DNA from: Vanessa cardui
Taxonomy: Eukaryota > Arthropoda > Insecta > Lepidoptera > Nymphalidae
NCBI RefSeq assembly: GCF_905220365.1
Contig: NC_061129.1
Coordinates: 10,726,803-10,790,802 of the forward strand
Reading direction: 5' to 3'
Length of the DNA stretch: 64,000 nucleotides
Part shown: one piece after another, positions 35,001 through 47,254 of the stretch
Layout: every line of letters starts with the position of its first letter
Numbering within the stretch: the first letter of the stretch is position 1
Notes under the pieces: generated by a model
The model's input: only the letters and a program-made list of their open reading frames with translations
Told to the model about the DNA's origin: nothing
Database searches by the model: none
Translations under genes and position numbers: made by a program

Positions 35001-38000
35001 TTGCTCCCCAGTACCAGTTCCTTCCATTTGACCGTATACAACGTAGAGCGGCTCGAGTTATCGACGATCAAGCCCTTTCCGATCTCCTTGATCCTTTGGC
35101 TTTACGTAGAGATGTTGGATCACTCTGCATCTTCTACCGAATTTTTCACGGGGAATGATCCGAGGAATTGTTCGGATTAATCCCGGCTGCTGAATTTCAC
35201 ATTCGGACATCTCGTCAAAATTCGATGTTTCACCCGCTGTTGTGGATTTTCGGACATCAAAGTGATGTCCGAAAATCCACAACAGCGCGATTTCTTTTTC
35301 TGCCTTGCACAACCACTTTGTGGAACCAGCTTTCACCGGCGGTTTTTCCGAACCGATACGACATGGGAACCTTCAAGAAAAGAGCGTACTCTTTCTTAAA
35401 GGCCGGCAACGCACCTGCAAGCCCCCTGGTGTTGCAGATGTCCATGGGCGGTGGTACCACCATCTATACGATAAAAAATTCTTTTTTGTTAACTTTAATA
35501 ATAAACAAAATATATTTTTCTGAAATAGTATATTATTATAACGTCTTAAACACTACTAAACACGAAACTAATGTAAATATTGTGTTTATATTTAAATTCC
35601 TCACAACTTTGTTATTTATAATTAATTGGAGAAAAAACTATTGAAAAATTATTGCATTAAGAGCAAGCCTCTAGATTTTTAACCATATCCTAGTTTCTTC
35701 CGATTAAAAATGTCTTCAATTCTTTTGCACTAAATATATACACGGTTACTTGTAACTCGACGTACTCCGGTTACGACGTGATAAGGGTGACTATTTGCAA
35801 TAATATTCACCCCCATATGCATTGTGCAAAAGTGAACCAATTTGAGTTCTCGGGTTTTTTAGATTTTTTAAAATATGCCAAAATTGCAACTTAATAAATG
35901 TATTTAAAAAAAGTATCAATTAAAATCTGTTTTGAATGCGAGACAGAAAACGATGTTATTTCAATATTTTTTTTGATTTTTCCTCCTCAAAAATGCCACA
36001 AAAACAAAAGAAATCACTATCAAACTTGTTCTGCAAATTTTTTTAAAAACATAACTGTTACCTAAACTTTCCGAAAATGTTATAAAACTACAATATATAA
36101 AAACTTGGAAATTATTTCAAAGCAACCGAAATGAAATGACCAGAAAGGACGCTAAAGGAAATTCGTATTCGTAAAAAATATTGAAATAATATCGTTTTCC
36201 GTCTCGCATTTTTAAATTTGGGCCGATAATTATTATTTAAATATTGAAAAATATGCAGTGTTTAATCGTTTTAACATATCAGAAGAAAAAAATAGATTTT
36301 AATTAATACTTTTATCAAATGAATTTTTGAAGTTGCAATTTAGGCATATTTTGAAAAAATCTAAAAAACGCGATAACTAAAAAATGGTTCACTTTTATAC
36401 GAATACGTCGAGTTAACAATAAACCTGTATAATGTATATCTAAACTACATTTCAATGGCAGGGGGAGTAAAAATATATAAACAACATTGACCTTGAAATT
36501 TGACGTCATTTGTTGGGATTCAAATAATCTATGGTGTTCGGTATAGATTTATGAACGGCGTTTTCAATGTCGGCATATTTGGTATCGCAACTTTGAAAAT
36601 AAAATAATCAAAGTTGATATAAGAAGTTTTGTGTCAAAGCATTGTATTATAAAACAAAATATTTGTAGTAGATGCACATGGCAGGGAATATATATATATC
36701 TAATGTTTGATTACCTTTACATGTAGTGCCATTGGAATAGGCAATTTACTTATGAAAATTAATCACCATAAATTCGGGGGTGCAAAAGCAATTAATTGGA
36801 TTCAAAAATTATAGTAGTCAAATCTGTAACGTATGTTTCTGCCTGAATTATAGACCATATTATATTATTGTCAGTACTTGAAAATTGAACAATCGCCGGT
36901 CGAGTTAAATTTTAAGTACTTTTAAAAATAAGTTCTTCTATAAATATATGATATATAACATCTGAATATTGTAACTTTCAAATGATGAAATAGTTTTCCA
37001 AAAAACACTATGGTTTCGGTATATGCTTCTCAGAAGGTCAAAAATTTAGAAAAATCAGACTTTCTTATAATACTTTTAATGTAGTAAATGTTTTTATTTA
37101 AATTTACTAGATTTTATGTCGCTTGCTTTGTCTTGGCTGAGAGCAAGATGGCGAATGTAAATCGACATGAAGCAAGAAAACTTCCAGATGGAATGCTTCT
37201 CGGTGCGGCCACTGCTTCGTATCAAGTCGAGGGAGCCTGGAATGAAGACGGTATGTACACGGTATTATATGGTATTCTTAAATTGAGATGTTCATGTTAT
37301 TCCTTGCGTACTTATCCATTTCGAAATATTAAGAGATTAACAATTGCAGGCAAATCGGAAAGTATATGGGATACAGTGACACATCGGGAGCCCTGCGTAA
37401 TTGCTGAATGCCACAATGGCGACGTGGCTGACGATTCTTATCACTTATATAAGAGGGACGTGGAGATGATGAGGGAACTTGGTCTTGACTTTTACAGATT
37501 TTCATTATCTTGGACGAGAATTTTACCAACTAGTTTCCCTGACAAGATCAATGAAAAAGGAGTAGAGTACTATAATAACCTCATCGATGAAATGCTTAAA
37601 TACAACATTCAGCCAATGATAACGCTGTATCACTGGGATTTGCCACAAAAATTGCAAGATATGGGCGGTTGGACTAATCCTCATATAGTGGATTGGTTCA
37701 GTGACTACAGTAGAGTTGCTTTTGAACTATTTGGAGACAGAGTCAAATATTGGCTTACAATAAATGAACCCAAAGAAGTTTGTCAGGGGTATGGTTCGGC
37801 ATCTACGGCTCCTTTGTTAACAATATCTGGATACGCAGATTACATTTGCTCCAAAAACTTATTAATAGCTCATGCAAAGGTTTATCATATGTATAATAAT
37901 GAATACAGACCTACGCAAGGTGGAACTATTGGTATAGTTTTCAGTATCAAGTGGTATGAACCGGAAAGCGAGGAACATGCTGAAGCTGCAGAAGATCTTA

Positions 38001-41000
38001 TACAATTTGAGGCAAATTATTATATAAACTATACATTAATATTTTCGTACCTGTAAGTTTCAAAAATAGTAATTTTTTTTTTTCTATTTTTAGTTAGGAG
38101 TTTACGCTAACCCTATATTTTCAAAAACTGGAGATTTTCCGCAAGTAATGAAGGAAAAGATAGCCGCTAAAAGTAAGGCTCAAGGATTTCCACGTTCGAG
38201 GCTGCCCGAATTCACTCCTGAGGAAATAGAATTTGTAAAGGGAAGCGCTGATTTCCTCGCAATCAATCACTACACTACAGCTTTGGTTTATAGAAATGAG
38301 TCTGTTTTTGGATATCATGCATCTCCCTCATATCAGGACGATATCGATGCTATGTCATATAAAGATAGCTCTTGGGAAGGATCTGCGACTGCATGGTTAA
38401 AGGCAAGTAAATGTTTTATTGAATAGTAATTTTAGTAAAATTACATGATGCGTTATTATAATATTTCAAAATTGACTAGGTGGTTCCATGGGGCTTTTAC
38501 AAGCTGTTAACAAAGCTAAGAAAAGACTACGACAATCCCACTATTTTCATAACTGAAAATGGATTCTGCTCTCGACAAGGGCTAGTAGATGACGATCGAA
38601 TATCGTATTATAGGCGATATATCGACGCGATGTTAGACGCCATCGAAGAAGGCTCCGATATCAGAGTGTACACTGCATGGAGCTTAATGGATAACTTTGA
38701 ATGGTTAAAAGGATACACGTGAGTATAACTTTTATTTATAATAGCTTACCCACTACTGAGAGCACACAAAGCAGAAGCAGAGCAAACAAAATTTAGAAAA
38801 TAATGTTATTTAGGTACTTGTTACAACAACAGCCTGTAAATTCCCACTGCTGGGCTAAAGGCTTCCTCTTCCTTTGAGGAGAAGGTTTTGGAACATATTC
38901 CACCACGCTGTTCCAATGCGGGTTGGTGGAATGCACATGTGGCAGAATTTTATGAAATTTGTCACATGCAGGTTTCCTCACGATGTTTTCCTTCACCGCT
39001 GAGCACGAGATGAATTATAAAGACAAATTAAGCACATGAAACAGCGGTGCTTGCCTGGGTTTGAACCCGCAATCATCGGTTAAGACGCACGCGTTCTAAC
39101 CACTGGGCCATCTCGACTCAACTACTTACTACTACTACGGTACTTGTTACAACATCGATTACATTTTAGCCCTAAATTCCTAGACCCGATACGTGTACAG
39201 GGCTATTAAACTCCCTAGTGAATTTATTAATTATTTGTCGAATCAACGCTATTGGCACATTTTATTCTTACATACACATTAAATTAACGGTAGAACATCT
39301 GATGAGTGGGTGGTACTCACCCATACGGGCTGGCACAAAACCCGACCACCGAATAAATAGGAATAAATAGAAGTAGGCTAATCATTTTTTAAAGTTTCAT
39401 TAAACTTTAAGCTATTACCAAATCGAATCGTACATATATTCTACTAAGAAAATTCGAAAAAGAAACACAGAAGTTAGTTTTATCTATACTTATAATAAAT
39501 CTGTAGAGATGTCGATTCTGTACATGAAATATTTTTACAAAATAACTATCAGGGGTGATCAGGGGTCGATACTGTTGGCAAAAATGCAATCAGTAAAATT
39601 TTTGTCTGTCTGTCTGTCTGTCCATATAACCGTTATAGAAACAAAAACTACTCGACGGATTTTAACGAAACTTGGTGCAATTATTTTTCATACTCCTGAG
39701 CTGGTTATAGTATACTTTTCATCACGTTAAAGTCCATAGGAGCAGAGCAGTGAAGGGAAATGTCTGAAAAACGGGAGAAGTTACCCCATATTTTGAGCTT
39801 CCGTCGCGTATTTAGCCTTAATGGTTAAAGCTACACAGAAATCATGTACTACGAAAATGTTCTCCTTAAAATTATACAAAAAATATCCCATGACAGCCTA
39901 TGTCTATCTTTTATGGTTGACTCACAATAACACGTGTCACTCCCAATAGCGTAGTAGTTCGAAGCTTTCTGATTATATATTTGTCTATTCCTACGATTAT
40001 AACACTCTCAATCATCCCAAATTACAAAAATTTACAGTATTAACTATTTCATAAAAAAAAATCATAGAAATCGGTATAGAAACACCAAAGTTATACATAA
40101 AATACGCTAATAATAAAGCTATCGCACGTCAGTACTAAATCTATACTATTATATAAATCCCTAGAGTCTGTCTGTACACTTATTTTTGTCGTGATTCGTC
40201 ATAACTGTGTTCTTTGACTGACTTAATTTTTACCATTTTTGAAATATTTTATGTGTCTGTATCTTTATAAAAATTGGCATACAGGAAAAACACGTACTTG
40301 CGCAAATCATAGGCGATCTATACATACAAAAGTATATATAGATAGCCAAAAGGATGTTTTTGTATGTGTGTCATCGATAAACTCAGAAACTATTTGATCG
40401 ATCATTATGAAAATTGGTATGTTTATCTATTGTGTTATGGAGAAAGTAATTATTTCATCCGTATCATTAAAAATAACCAACAGATGGCCCTTACGTGTAT
40501 CACGATGCACTTATATTCCGATCAACCGATAATTATAAAATATGAAATAAAAAATGAAAATCTATTCAAAAAGCATAACAACTAACTTAATTTCCGTCAT
40601 ATGCCAATAAACATAAAATAATCACAACAATAATAATTGTCATTTTAAAATGAGATAATTATTATAAATTACATATATGGGAAGAAGTGATTAGCTGTTC
40701 TGATTATAAGAAAGTAAACAATAATCGTTATTGGTAAGTATACTATTAACTCCAATAACAATGAATCTTTAGTATAAAATGTAAACGTAAGACACATAAC
40801 CAAAAAAAACAACTTATTTATATAAATTGAAACCACCATGCCATTGAAGAAATAGAAGATCGTAATATCAACAATATATGCGTAGCGTCATCCAAAAGAG
40901 CTACGGGAACAACACACCAACAAGAAATACGTTTAGAAACAAATAGAATCCGAATTTCTACTTTAAGAGTTGCCAAAACAGTTAACGAAATGATCAAGTT

Positions 41001-42738
41001 CCAGATCTTCGAACAAGCATCTTTATCGAGAGATACTGATAAACCTGACAAGCCCAATGACTGGATGATGAACGATTAAAATTACTATATAGGTTATGAT
41101 AACAAGATGAATCCCGATGTGATCATTGGTTCAATGAATGTAGTATGCCCATATCGTCACGCTAAATAAACTGATGGTTTATGCTACTCCACTGGTAAAA
41201 TGTATTTACCACAACTGGTTGAATCACCAGAACCTCTTCTTACCTACGTGACGGGAACTATTAAGGAGTCTAAATATTTCCTTCAGTATATTAGAAATTA
41301 CAATTCATACTTTTAAATGACATCTTTTGGAGCAACAAATATTGTAACATCGATATTCGATAGAACCGGATAAAAGAGGACGTGTTGGTTTGATGCAAAC
41401 TTTTACAGACTATAGAAATTTAATTAAAAAATTCATCGTACCTATATAACAACGTATAAGTTTATAGGTGTCATGACCAATCTGCAGCCTATCGAGAACA
41501 TAATTGAAGAAGATGTAATAGATGACGAATATTATTATTTTTTTTTTAATTTGATTAGATCTCGCATGTTTTTTTTCTCTTTATTTGTTTCTTTATTATT
41601 TGTATATTGTTGATGATCAATAATTAATTACAAAATGAAAAATTAATTTTTTTTCTGCGACTAATGCCCAGCGAAGCGGGCGGGTATAGCTAGTACCAAA
41701 TAATTACGTAAATTAACTATTACAATAAGCGCAAACTAAGTTAATAAGCTTGAATATCGCTCAAAACAGCGATTATCGAGTTTTAACACGATTATAACCG
41801 CGCAATATGCAAATTCACGTTTTGAACCAACACTTCAGCTGCACAACCACTCGTGACTAATTCCTGGCCGTCTGTTTTTTCCTTCGAGATTAAAATATTG
41901 GAAAGTCACACTAATATTTGCTTTAATCAACTTTGATAAGTAAATATGTATACTAATAGATTAAAATCTAAAAGGCTTATATACCTATTTTCTCGAAGCA
42001 GTAGCGGCGCAAGATCGAATATTAATGTGGACAAGATACAATTTGCGAGGCCTGCCTTGTTATTGGTTAATTTTTTGTCAATATTGTGATCCCAATGTTA
42101 TGTTGTACTTTTTCAAGTTCAAATTCCGGGCGCGACGCCTTTTGCACCGCGAGGCCTTACGCCGCCTCTGGCTCGAAAATTCAAAGTAAAATTGAAAAAA
42201 AAAACTTTGAAGAAAATAAAGAAGTTGACAGTGACCAATCCTTACCTTTATCGTATTGACACATATCGTAAATAAAATTATGTTTTGGACCACCCATCGT
42301 TTATATGTCCAATGACGAAAGCTATGTTTGCATAACACAATTTTTTTTTGTATAATATTAATTATAACTTAAAAAAATAAATAATAAAAGCAATTGATTG
42401 ACAAAACAGTATGTAATTATGTACATATTTAACAGTAGACATTTAGAGTAGTAAGATTAGTGTCGATGCCGGCTAAGGGTAATTATTGGGAAATAAACAA
42501 TTTTTGGAGTATTGATATATAAAGTAAGTCTCAGTTATGTATTTTTATAATTTATATTGGAAATGTGTTTTCCAGGGAGCAATACGGCTTGTATGAAGTA
42601 GACTACGAGAGTCCGGAGAGGACGCGCACTCCTCGCAAAGCGGCCTACGTGTACAAGGAAATCATTCGCTCGCGAGCTCTCGACTTCCATTACGAACCCG
42701 ACATGAGCCTGCCACTCACTATTGATGAAGGACATTAA
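32012..42738 (+). CDS. GH1 gene C: secreted beta-glucosidase / myrosinase-like, expanded by transposons
   Basis: Exons: 32012-32034, 37111-37250, 37350-38011, 38094-38402, 38480-38718, 42576-42738; 511 aa. Signal peptide MVGSPQLLFYVACFVLAES. Catalytic motifs TINEP and ITENGF are intact. One codon is missing after TINEP (EVCQGYG instead of EVCYQGYG), the following loop reads GSASTAPLLTIS, and the first residue of exon 4 is Leu instead of Trp. Intron 3 (GAG|GCAAAT) and intron 4 (AAG|GCAAGT) both have GC donors. Intron 1 is 5.1 kb and holds a LINE and a foldback; intron 5 is 3.9 kb and holds a SINE, a Helitron and a MITE. Intron 2 (99 nt) has no stop and keeps frame, so retention would add 33 residues. 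Most diverged of the four, but no disabling change is seen. Confidence 0.87.
32350..35480 (+). mobile_element. Dead LINE (jockey/CR1-like) in GH1 C intron 1
   Basis: Broken frames read in order an endonuclease (TAKPALLFLTETQISS, ILGDFNA, GSSDHC), a reverse transcriptase (PKKGNRSDPSNYRPIA, QYGFRRGRSAGDL, then VLQGCVLSPTLFL), and the post-RT region. The catalytic box reads YADN instead of YADD. There are at least four frame breaks, and small deletions near 33100 and 33780. A C tract lies at about 32432-32446. It is on the coding strand of gene C, inside its first intron. Confidence 0.85.
35235..35287. repeat. Perfect 25-bp inverted repeat in the LINE
   Basis: Arms 35235-35259 and 35263-35287 are exact reverse complements around a 3-nt loop (AAG). 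The right arm is normal LINE sequence; the left arm replaces what should be unrelated LINE sequence. Confidence 0.9.
35753..36418. mobile_element. Foldback element with long inverted repeats
   Basis: The left arm starts TAACTCGACGTACTCC and the right arm ends GAATACGTCGAGTTA. The match continues inward for roughly 200-250 bp each side, through the shared TTTCAATATTTTTTTTGA and ACGATGTTATT / AATATCGTTTT stretches. No coding sequence. A single-arm relative lies at 21717-22190. Confidence 0.7.
38826..39120 (-). mobile_element. tRNA-derived SINE (family 1) in GH1 C intron 5
   Basis: Full-length-looking copy. On the - strand it starts with GAGATGGCCCAGTGGTTAGA, has B-box GGGTTCAAACCC, and ends with ACAGGCTGTTGTTGTAAC. 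Confidence 0.75.
39294..39352 (-). repeat. Fragment of interspersed repeat family 2
   Basis: Reverse complement of the first 60 nt of the family at 22887 (TGGGTGAGTACCACCCACTC region, GTTTTGTGCCAGCCCG). Confidence 0.5.
39483..41694 (+). mobile_element. Decayed Helitron (with Rep/helicase-region remains) in GH1 C intron 5
   Basis: Two Helitron-like starts (TCTATACTTATAATAAAT at about 39483 and CTATACTATTATATAAAT at 40140) precede a terminus GCCCAGCGAAGCGGGCGGGT followed by ATAGCTAGT, ending at 41694. Between 41100 and 41360 the + strand reads, across stops, IIGSMNVVCPYRHAK, then GKMYLPQLVESPEPLLTYVT, then MTSFGATNIVT, which match the N-terminal region of Helitron Rep/helicase proteins. Upstream, 40815-41060 reads like the preceding linker (KRATGTTHQQEIRLETNRIR). 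Stops at several positions show it cannot move itself. It may be two nested copies. Confidence 0.7.
39603..39622 (+). repeat. Short GTCT microsatellite
   Basis: Five near-perfect units of the tetranucleotide CTGT/GTCT lie in the Helitron 5' region. Confidence 0.7.
41999..42170. mobile_element. hAT-type MITE in GH1 C intron 5
   Basis: Ends CAGTAGCGGCG and the inverse of CAGAGGCGGCG. Flanks TCTCGAAG and GCTCGAAA are an 8-bp target duplication with two changes. Same family as 4603-4775. Confidence 0.7.
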
Positions 42739-43079
42739 ACTTCGAATGTTAATGTTGTTTTTTTTTTCAAACACCGTTGACATATTTACAAGAATAAGGT
42801 AAAATAATACGATATTTAATTAAAGAAGTACCTAATACATTTTAAATATAATATTAAAAATCTGAAACTAGAATACACATAAAACAATGTAACTAAATAA
42901 ATATATTATTCAATTAGAGAGGGAAAAATCATTTCTTAAATGTATAAAGATTTTGTTTGTGGATATCGATATCAAGGCTGTTTAAAAAATTATAAGTTCT
43001 TATATGGTATTATTATATTAATATTATAGTATCGAGTAATTGGTAAGAATTTCCTATAATAGGAAGCACACTGTAAAAT

Positions 43080-43290
43080 CAAAATCAAAATATACTTTAT
43101 TCAAGGAAGCTTTTACAAGCACCATTTTTGAATCGTCATGTAACAACTTTCTTTATATTAAGTGAAGCTACTACATGTAGTAGATTCAACCGAGAAAAAC
43201 CGGCAAGAAATTGAGTATTTACTCTTTTTCAACATTTAAAATAAACAGTCATGTTAGTTAATTACACTTACATATGTATCAGCGAAGCTG
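43080..43290 (-). repeat. LINE 3' tail repeat, inverted
   Basis: Reverse complement of the tail at 14095-14345 (ACCGGCAAGAAATTGAGTAT on the + strand, starting AAAATCAAAATATACTTTAT). Confidence 0.65.
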
Positions 43291-43639
43291 AGTCTTCTTA
43301 TAAGGGAGGATAAATGGGGACTTCTCCTTCTCTGAAGTCCGGATTCCAATTTATTTCTTAAATCCCCGTAGTATCGACTACATCGGCCACGGTTTAAAGA
43401 TATATTATAATTTTGCTTTCTAACATTATAAAAGCAAACGTATTTTTAATATATTATTCATAAAGATTAAATGTTTATTTCAATTAAACAGATTTCATAT
43501 CCCTACGTTGGGTGCTATCATTCATATGTAATGGTTATAATTAAAAATTAAATCACAATTGAATTAGATCAGCAGTCATAATGTCGTCGCACGTACCATA
43601 CAAATCCCTTGACGTTGAATGAACCGAGTGCCTTTGTGC

Positions 43640-45667
43640 CAGTGGCGGATTTACCAATAGGCTAAGTGGGCTAGAGCCTAGGGCGGCAGATTTAGAGGAA
43701 CGGCAAATTTAGCCCAAATTTGTTATTATCTTGAAGAAATAAAAAATACTTACATGTCTACACATTATATCCGTAATCTGAATATTCGTGACTACATAGC
43801 GGGTTGGAACAATAATAATGACAGAAATATCACCTAGTTCATAATCATACTAATAGGCATTAAGAAAACTGCTGATCTATGGGGTATTTTTGTAAAGGTG
43901 ATAAACTCAATTACTGATGTGATTGCACCTTATCTTGCAATAATATTCAATGATTGTGTTCAACGTGGTATATTTCCTGACCTGATGAAACATTGTAAAG
44001 TCATTCCAATATTTAAACCTGGTAGCTCTTCAGATCCTAATACTATAGGCCAATCTCAATACTACCTACCCTCAGCAAAATATTTGAAAAAATATTTTAA
44101 ATCAATCATTAGCATATTTCAATTGACACCATCTGCTTCACAGAAAACAATTCGGATTCATGAGGGGTCGCTCGACTACCGACGCAGGTATTGAACTTAT
44201 AAAAAATATCTATGAGGCCTGGGAGGGGTCGCAGGATGCCTTAGGGATTTTCTGCGACTTATCCAAAGCCATTGATTGTGTTCAGCATGAAACTCTGGTC
44301 AGGAAACTATATCACTATGGAATTAGAGAATGTGCACTCGACCTTCTGACTTCTTATCTTAATAATAGAATTCAGAGGGTTGACGTTAAAGGGACAAGGT
44401 CTCCTGGGGTCTCAGTTGGTATGGGGTCCCACAAGGACCAATTCTTGGACCTTTTCTATTCCTCATATCAATTAATAGGAAACAGGTTCAGTATGACGAT
44501 GTAAACAATGCTATGTCTGATATAGTACATTGGTTTAGCGTAAATAATCTTAGACTGAATAATAAAAAAACTAAAATTGTAAAATTTAGCACACCAAATG
44601 TGCAAAATGTAAAACCCGAATTACTTATCAATTGGGAATCGATGGATCCAGTTGTAACAACTGAATTTCTTGGCCTTACTCTTGATGCCAAATTACAGTG
44701 GCTCCCCCGTATAAACGGATTGGCGGGTAGCGCGGCGGGCGCATTCGCGGTCAAAAAAATTAGATTATTTACTGATGTTGATACGGCTCGACTAGTGTAT
44801 TTCAGTTACTTTCACAGTATAATGTCCTACGGTATTATGCTTTGGGGTAACGCAGCCGCTATCCAAACTATATTTGTGCTGCAGAAGAGGGCTATTCGCG
44901 CAATCTATAACCTAGGAGCCAAGGAATCATTAAGGTATAGATTTAAAGAAATAAAGATATTAACTGTTGCAAACTATTGCTTCTCAATACATATTTTGTA
45001 ATGTTTTTATGTACGGAAAAATATTAATGTTTTTATGAGAAAATTTGATTCTCATAACATTGGTAGATTGGTACAAGGAACAAACACAATCTTGTTACTC
45101 CTGTTACTCGATTGCATAGAGTCAGTAACTCTTTTGTGGGGCAATGTATACGCTTCTACAACAGGATCCCAGAAAGCGTTCAAAATGGTTCTGTTGCCAA
45201 ATTAAAAAAAAATGTTAAGGAACGCTTGTGTGCAAAGCTACTATACAATTAGCGAGTTTATGTTTGATAGCACACCTTGGGAATGAAACGATCACCTCCT
45301 GGCTATTTCTAAACATATACTACTATGTATCTTATTAATTTGACAAAAAAAAAAAATAACAAAAAAAAGACCCGCTGTGTTTCTTTCGCCGGTTCTTCTC
45401 AGGTCTGGGTGTTCCTTTTTCCGAACCGGTGGTAGTGTTTATTTGACAATCAATCAGTGTGATGCTTCTATATTGAATAAAGGAATTTGAGTTTGAGTTT
45501 GAATAATGGGAAATAGCCGATGTAATAAGGACGATAGAATACAAATCATAAAATTGCAATTTCAAAATAAATGTAGGTAATTAATTTGAATTTCAAAAGT
45601 CAGTAGGGGCGGCACATATTGAATAGATTACTAGCCTACTAGCGGCAAATTTGTAAATCCGACACTG
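43640..45667. mobile_element. hAT-type MITE split by a LINE
   Basis: The left end CAGTGGCGGATTTAC and the inverse of CAGTGTCGGATTTAC at the right end form terminal inverted repeats. Flanks CTTTGTGC (43632-43639) and ATTTGTGC (45668-45675) are an 8-bp target duplication with one change. The two halves hold about 210 nt and 165 nt; the rest is an inserted LINE. Confidence 0.75.
43850..45503 (+). mobile_element. 5'-truncated dead LINE (jockey/CR1-like)
   Basis: Frames read in order: an upstream RT part (CKVIPIFKPGSSSDPNT), RT motifs (GRSTTDAGIELI, then ALGIFCDLSKAIDCV), a gap where the catalytic YADD box should be, then the post-RT region (HWFSVNNLRLNNKKTK, YGIMLWGN, LQKRAIRAIYNLGAKESLR). The palm is interrupted near 44440-44510, where QGSILGPLLFL-like sequence is garbled and about 100 residues are lost. 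It ends in TTGAGTTTGAGTTTGA. The first exon-like frames have stops, so it is inactive. Confidence 0.8.
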
Positions 45668-45675
45668 ATTTGTGC

Positions 45676-47254
45676 AGAGCTTGGTCTTACTAGGTCCATC
45701 TTGTCATTTTGCTGGGTACTGTAGTGGATGCAAAGACAGCCAAACATTTAACAGACCCAGTTACTAACCAGTTAGGTCCAGGGCCAAAATCGTTAAATAA
45801 AAATATAGTTAATGTATATTATTTCTTTATTTATTTAACAAATATATTTATAGTAATATTATATATTTCTGACATCACAACGCCTCACGCTCTGCAAACA
45901 CATAATTAAGCTGAACATAATTACAAAATAAATAATATACATACATACATATGTAGTCTTTTTACTTATATTCTGATAATAATTATGATATCTTAATATT
46001 TACAGTCTTTTATATTAAGTACACAGGTACTTATTTAGTACCATTAAAATAATATATTAACGAGCGTTTCTTTATTAAAACAAAAAATTAACTAAGATCA
46101 TTCCTTGCACATGTCATCATATGAAAAATCAATAGCATTAGCTTTTAAATTAAAAGTATTTTTAGATAAACCGTCATTATTTCATACATTTGACAATGGT
46201 TCCATTTATGAGACCGAGTTGTGTGGGGAAATTGTTTATAATAAATATTTAGTTTATATTTTATGAGCTTAATCTGAATAAAACAACGCCAAAAAATTTA
46301 TGCTCTTCTGTAGCGATAAAGCAAGAACGTTGTATGTAAACTTCGGTTAATAATGTACATTTTTACGATTTTCTTCTTCCTCGGTATTAAATAATTTTGT
46401 ACAATATAGCAACAGAACTGAGGCATTTACATTTAATATAGCTTATACTTTATTGTAAATTATTATTCCATTAGTTTCTTTAAAATGAAATGTACGTTAA
46501 ACATGTACTTGACGGCAACAAGTAGATAATAACAAGCGGTGCTAATCAAAAAGTGCTGTTTACCTATTGACACATTATATATATAAATACGGATGTAACG
46601 ATACATTTAAAATTATAGTTATATTTTATACGAACACAAAATATTCGCAAATAAAAATATATTATTATGTAACACAGCATGCACATACTTAAACAGATTA
46701 TAATACCGTTTTATTTCACAATACTTGAAGTAATGAAAAGGAAACATAATACAAGATTAGTGATAAAACTAAATATACATAAAATATAACTCAATAAATA
46801 TATTTTAACATAGACTATAACATTCGTACTTGAACAAAAAAAAATATAATAAGTATTTTGACACTTTGTCAATACAATCTTAAAATATTAAAATTATATA
46901 CGATTCCGACGATACTACGACACAAACATTCCGTTATATATTTTTCAAATTATTTCTGAATTGTTGCTACTAAACAATAACAAACAGAACAAATACCTAC
47001 AACTAGACGACGAAATGACGACATGAAATATAGTTAACATTTAAAGATCATGAAATGTTTTAAATACAATCGATATCGATTTTATTGTGAATACATTTTC
47101 AACAGAAGACAATTTATAATACACAAATATAATGATCCGATATTATAACAATTCAATTCCTTTTTCTTTTAATAATATTATCCTTTAGGGCACATTAGAA
47201 CGTTTTTACACTTGGTTTATACTGAAGGGTCCTCTTTGCGAGCACACAAGTAAG
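45676..47254. other. Spacer and 3' UTR of the GPR158-like gene
   Basis: No gene seen. The stretch is AT-rich and probably holds the 3' UTR of the - strand receptor gene, whose stop is at 47255-47257. Several AATAAA on the - strand (for example at 46070-46075) could serve as poly(A) signals. Confidence 0.45.

Noticed and set aside
37088..38056. 322-codon frame as a start of GH1 gene C at 37088
   Set aside because: It reads through the acceptor before exon 2 and through intron 2. The conserved signal-peptide exon with promoter at 32012 is the better start.
42535..42783. Small - strand frames over the last GH1 exons (also at 17713, 25433 and 63646)
   Set aside because: They are antisense shadows of the GC-rich exon 6 in each gene copy.
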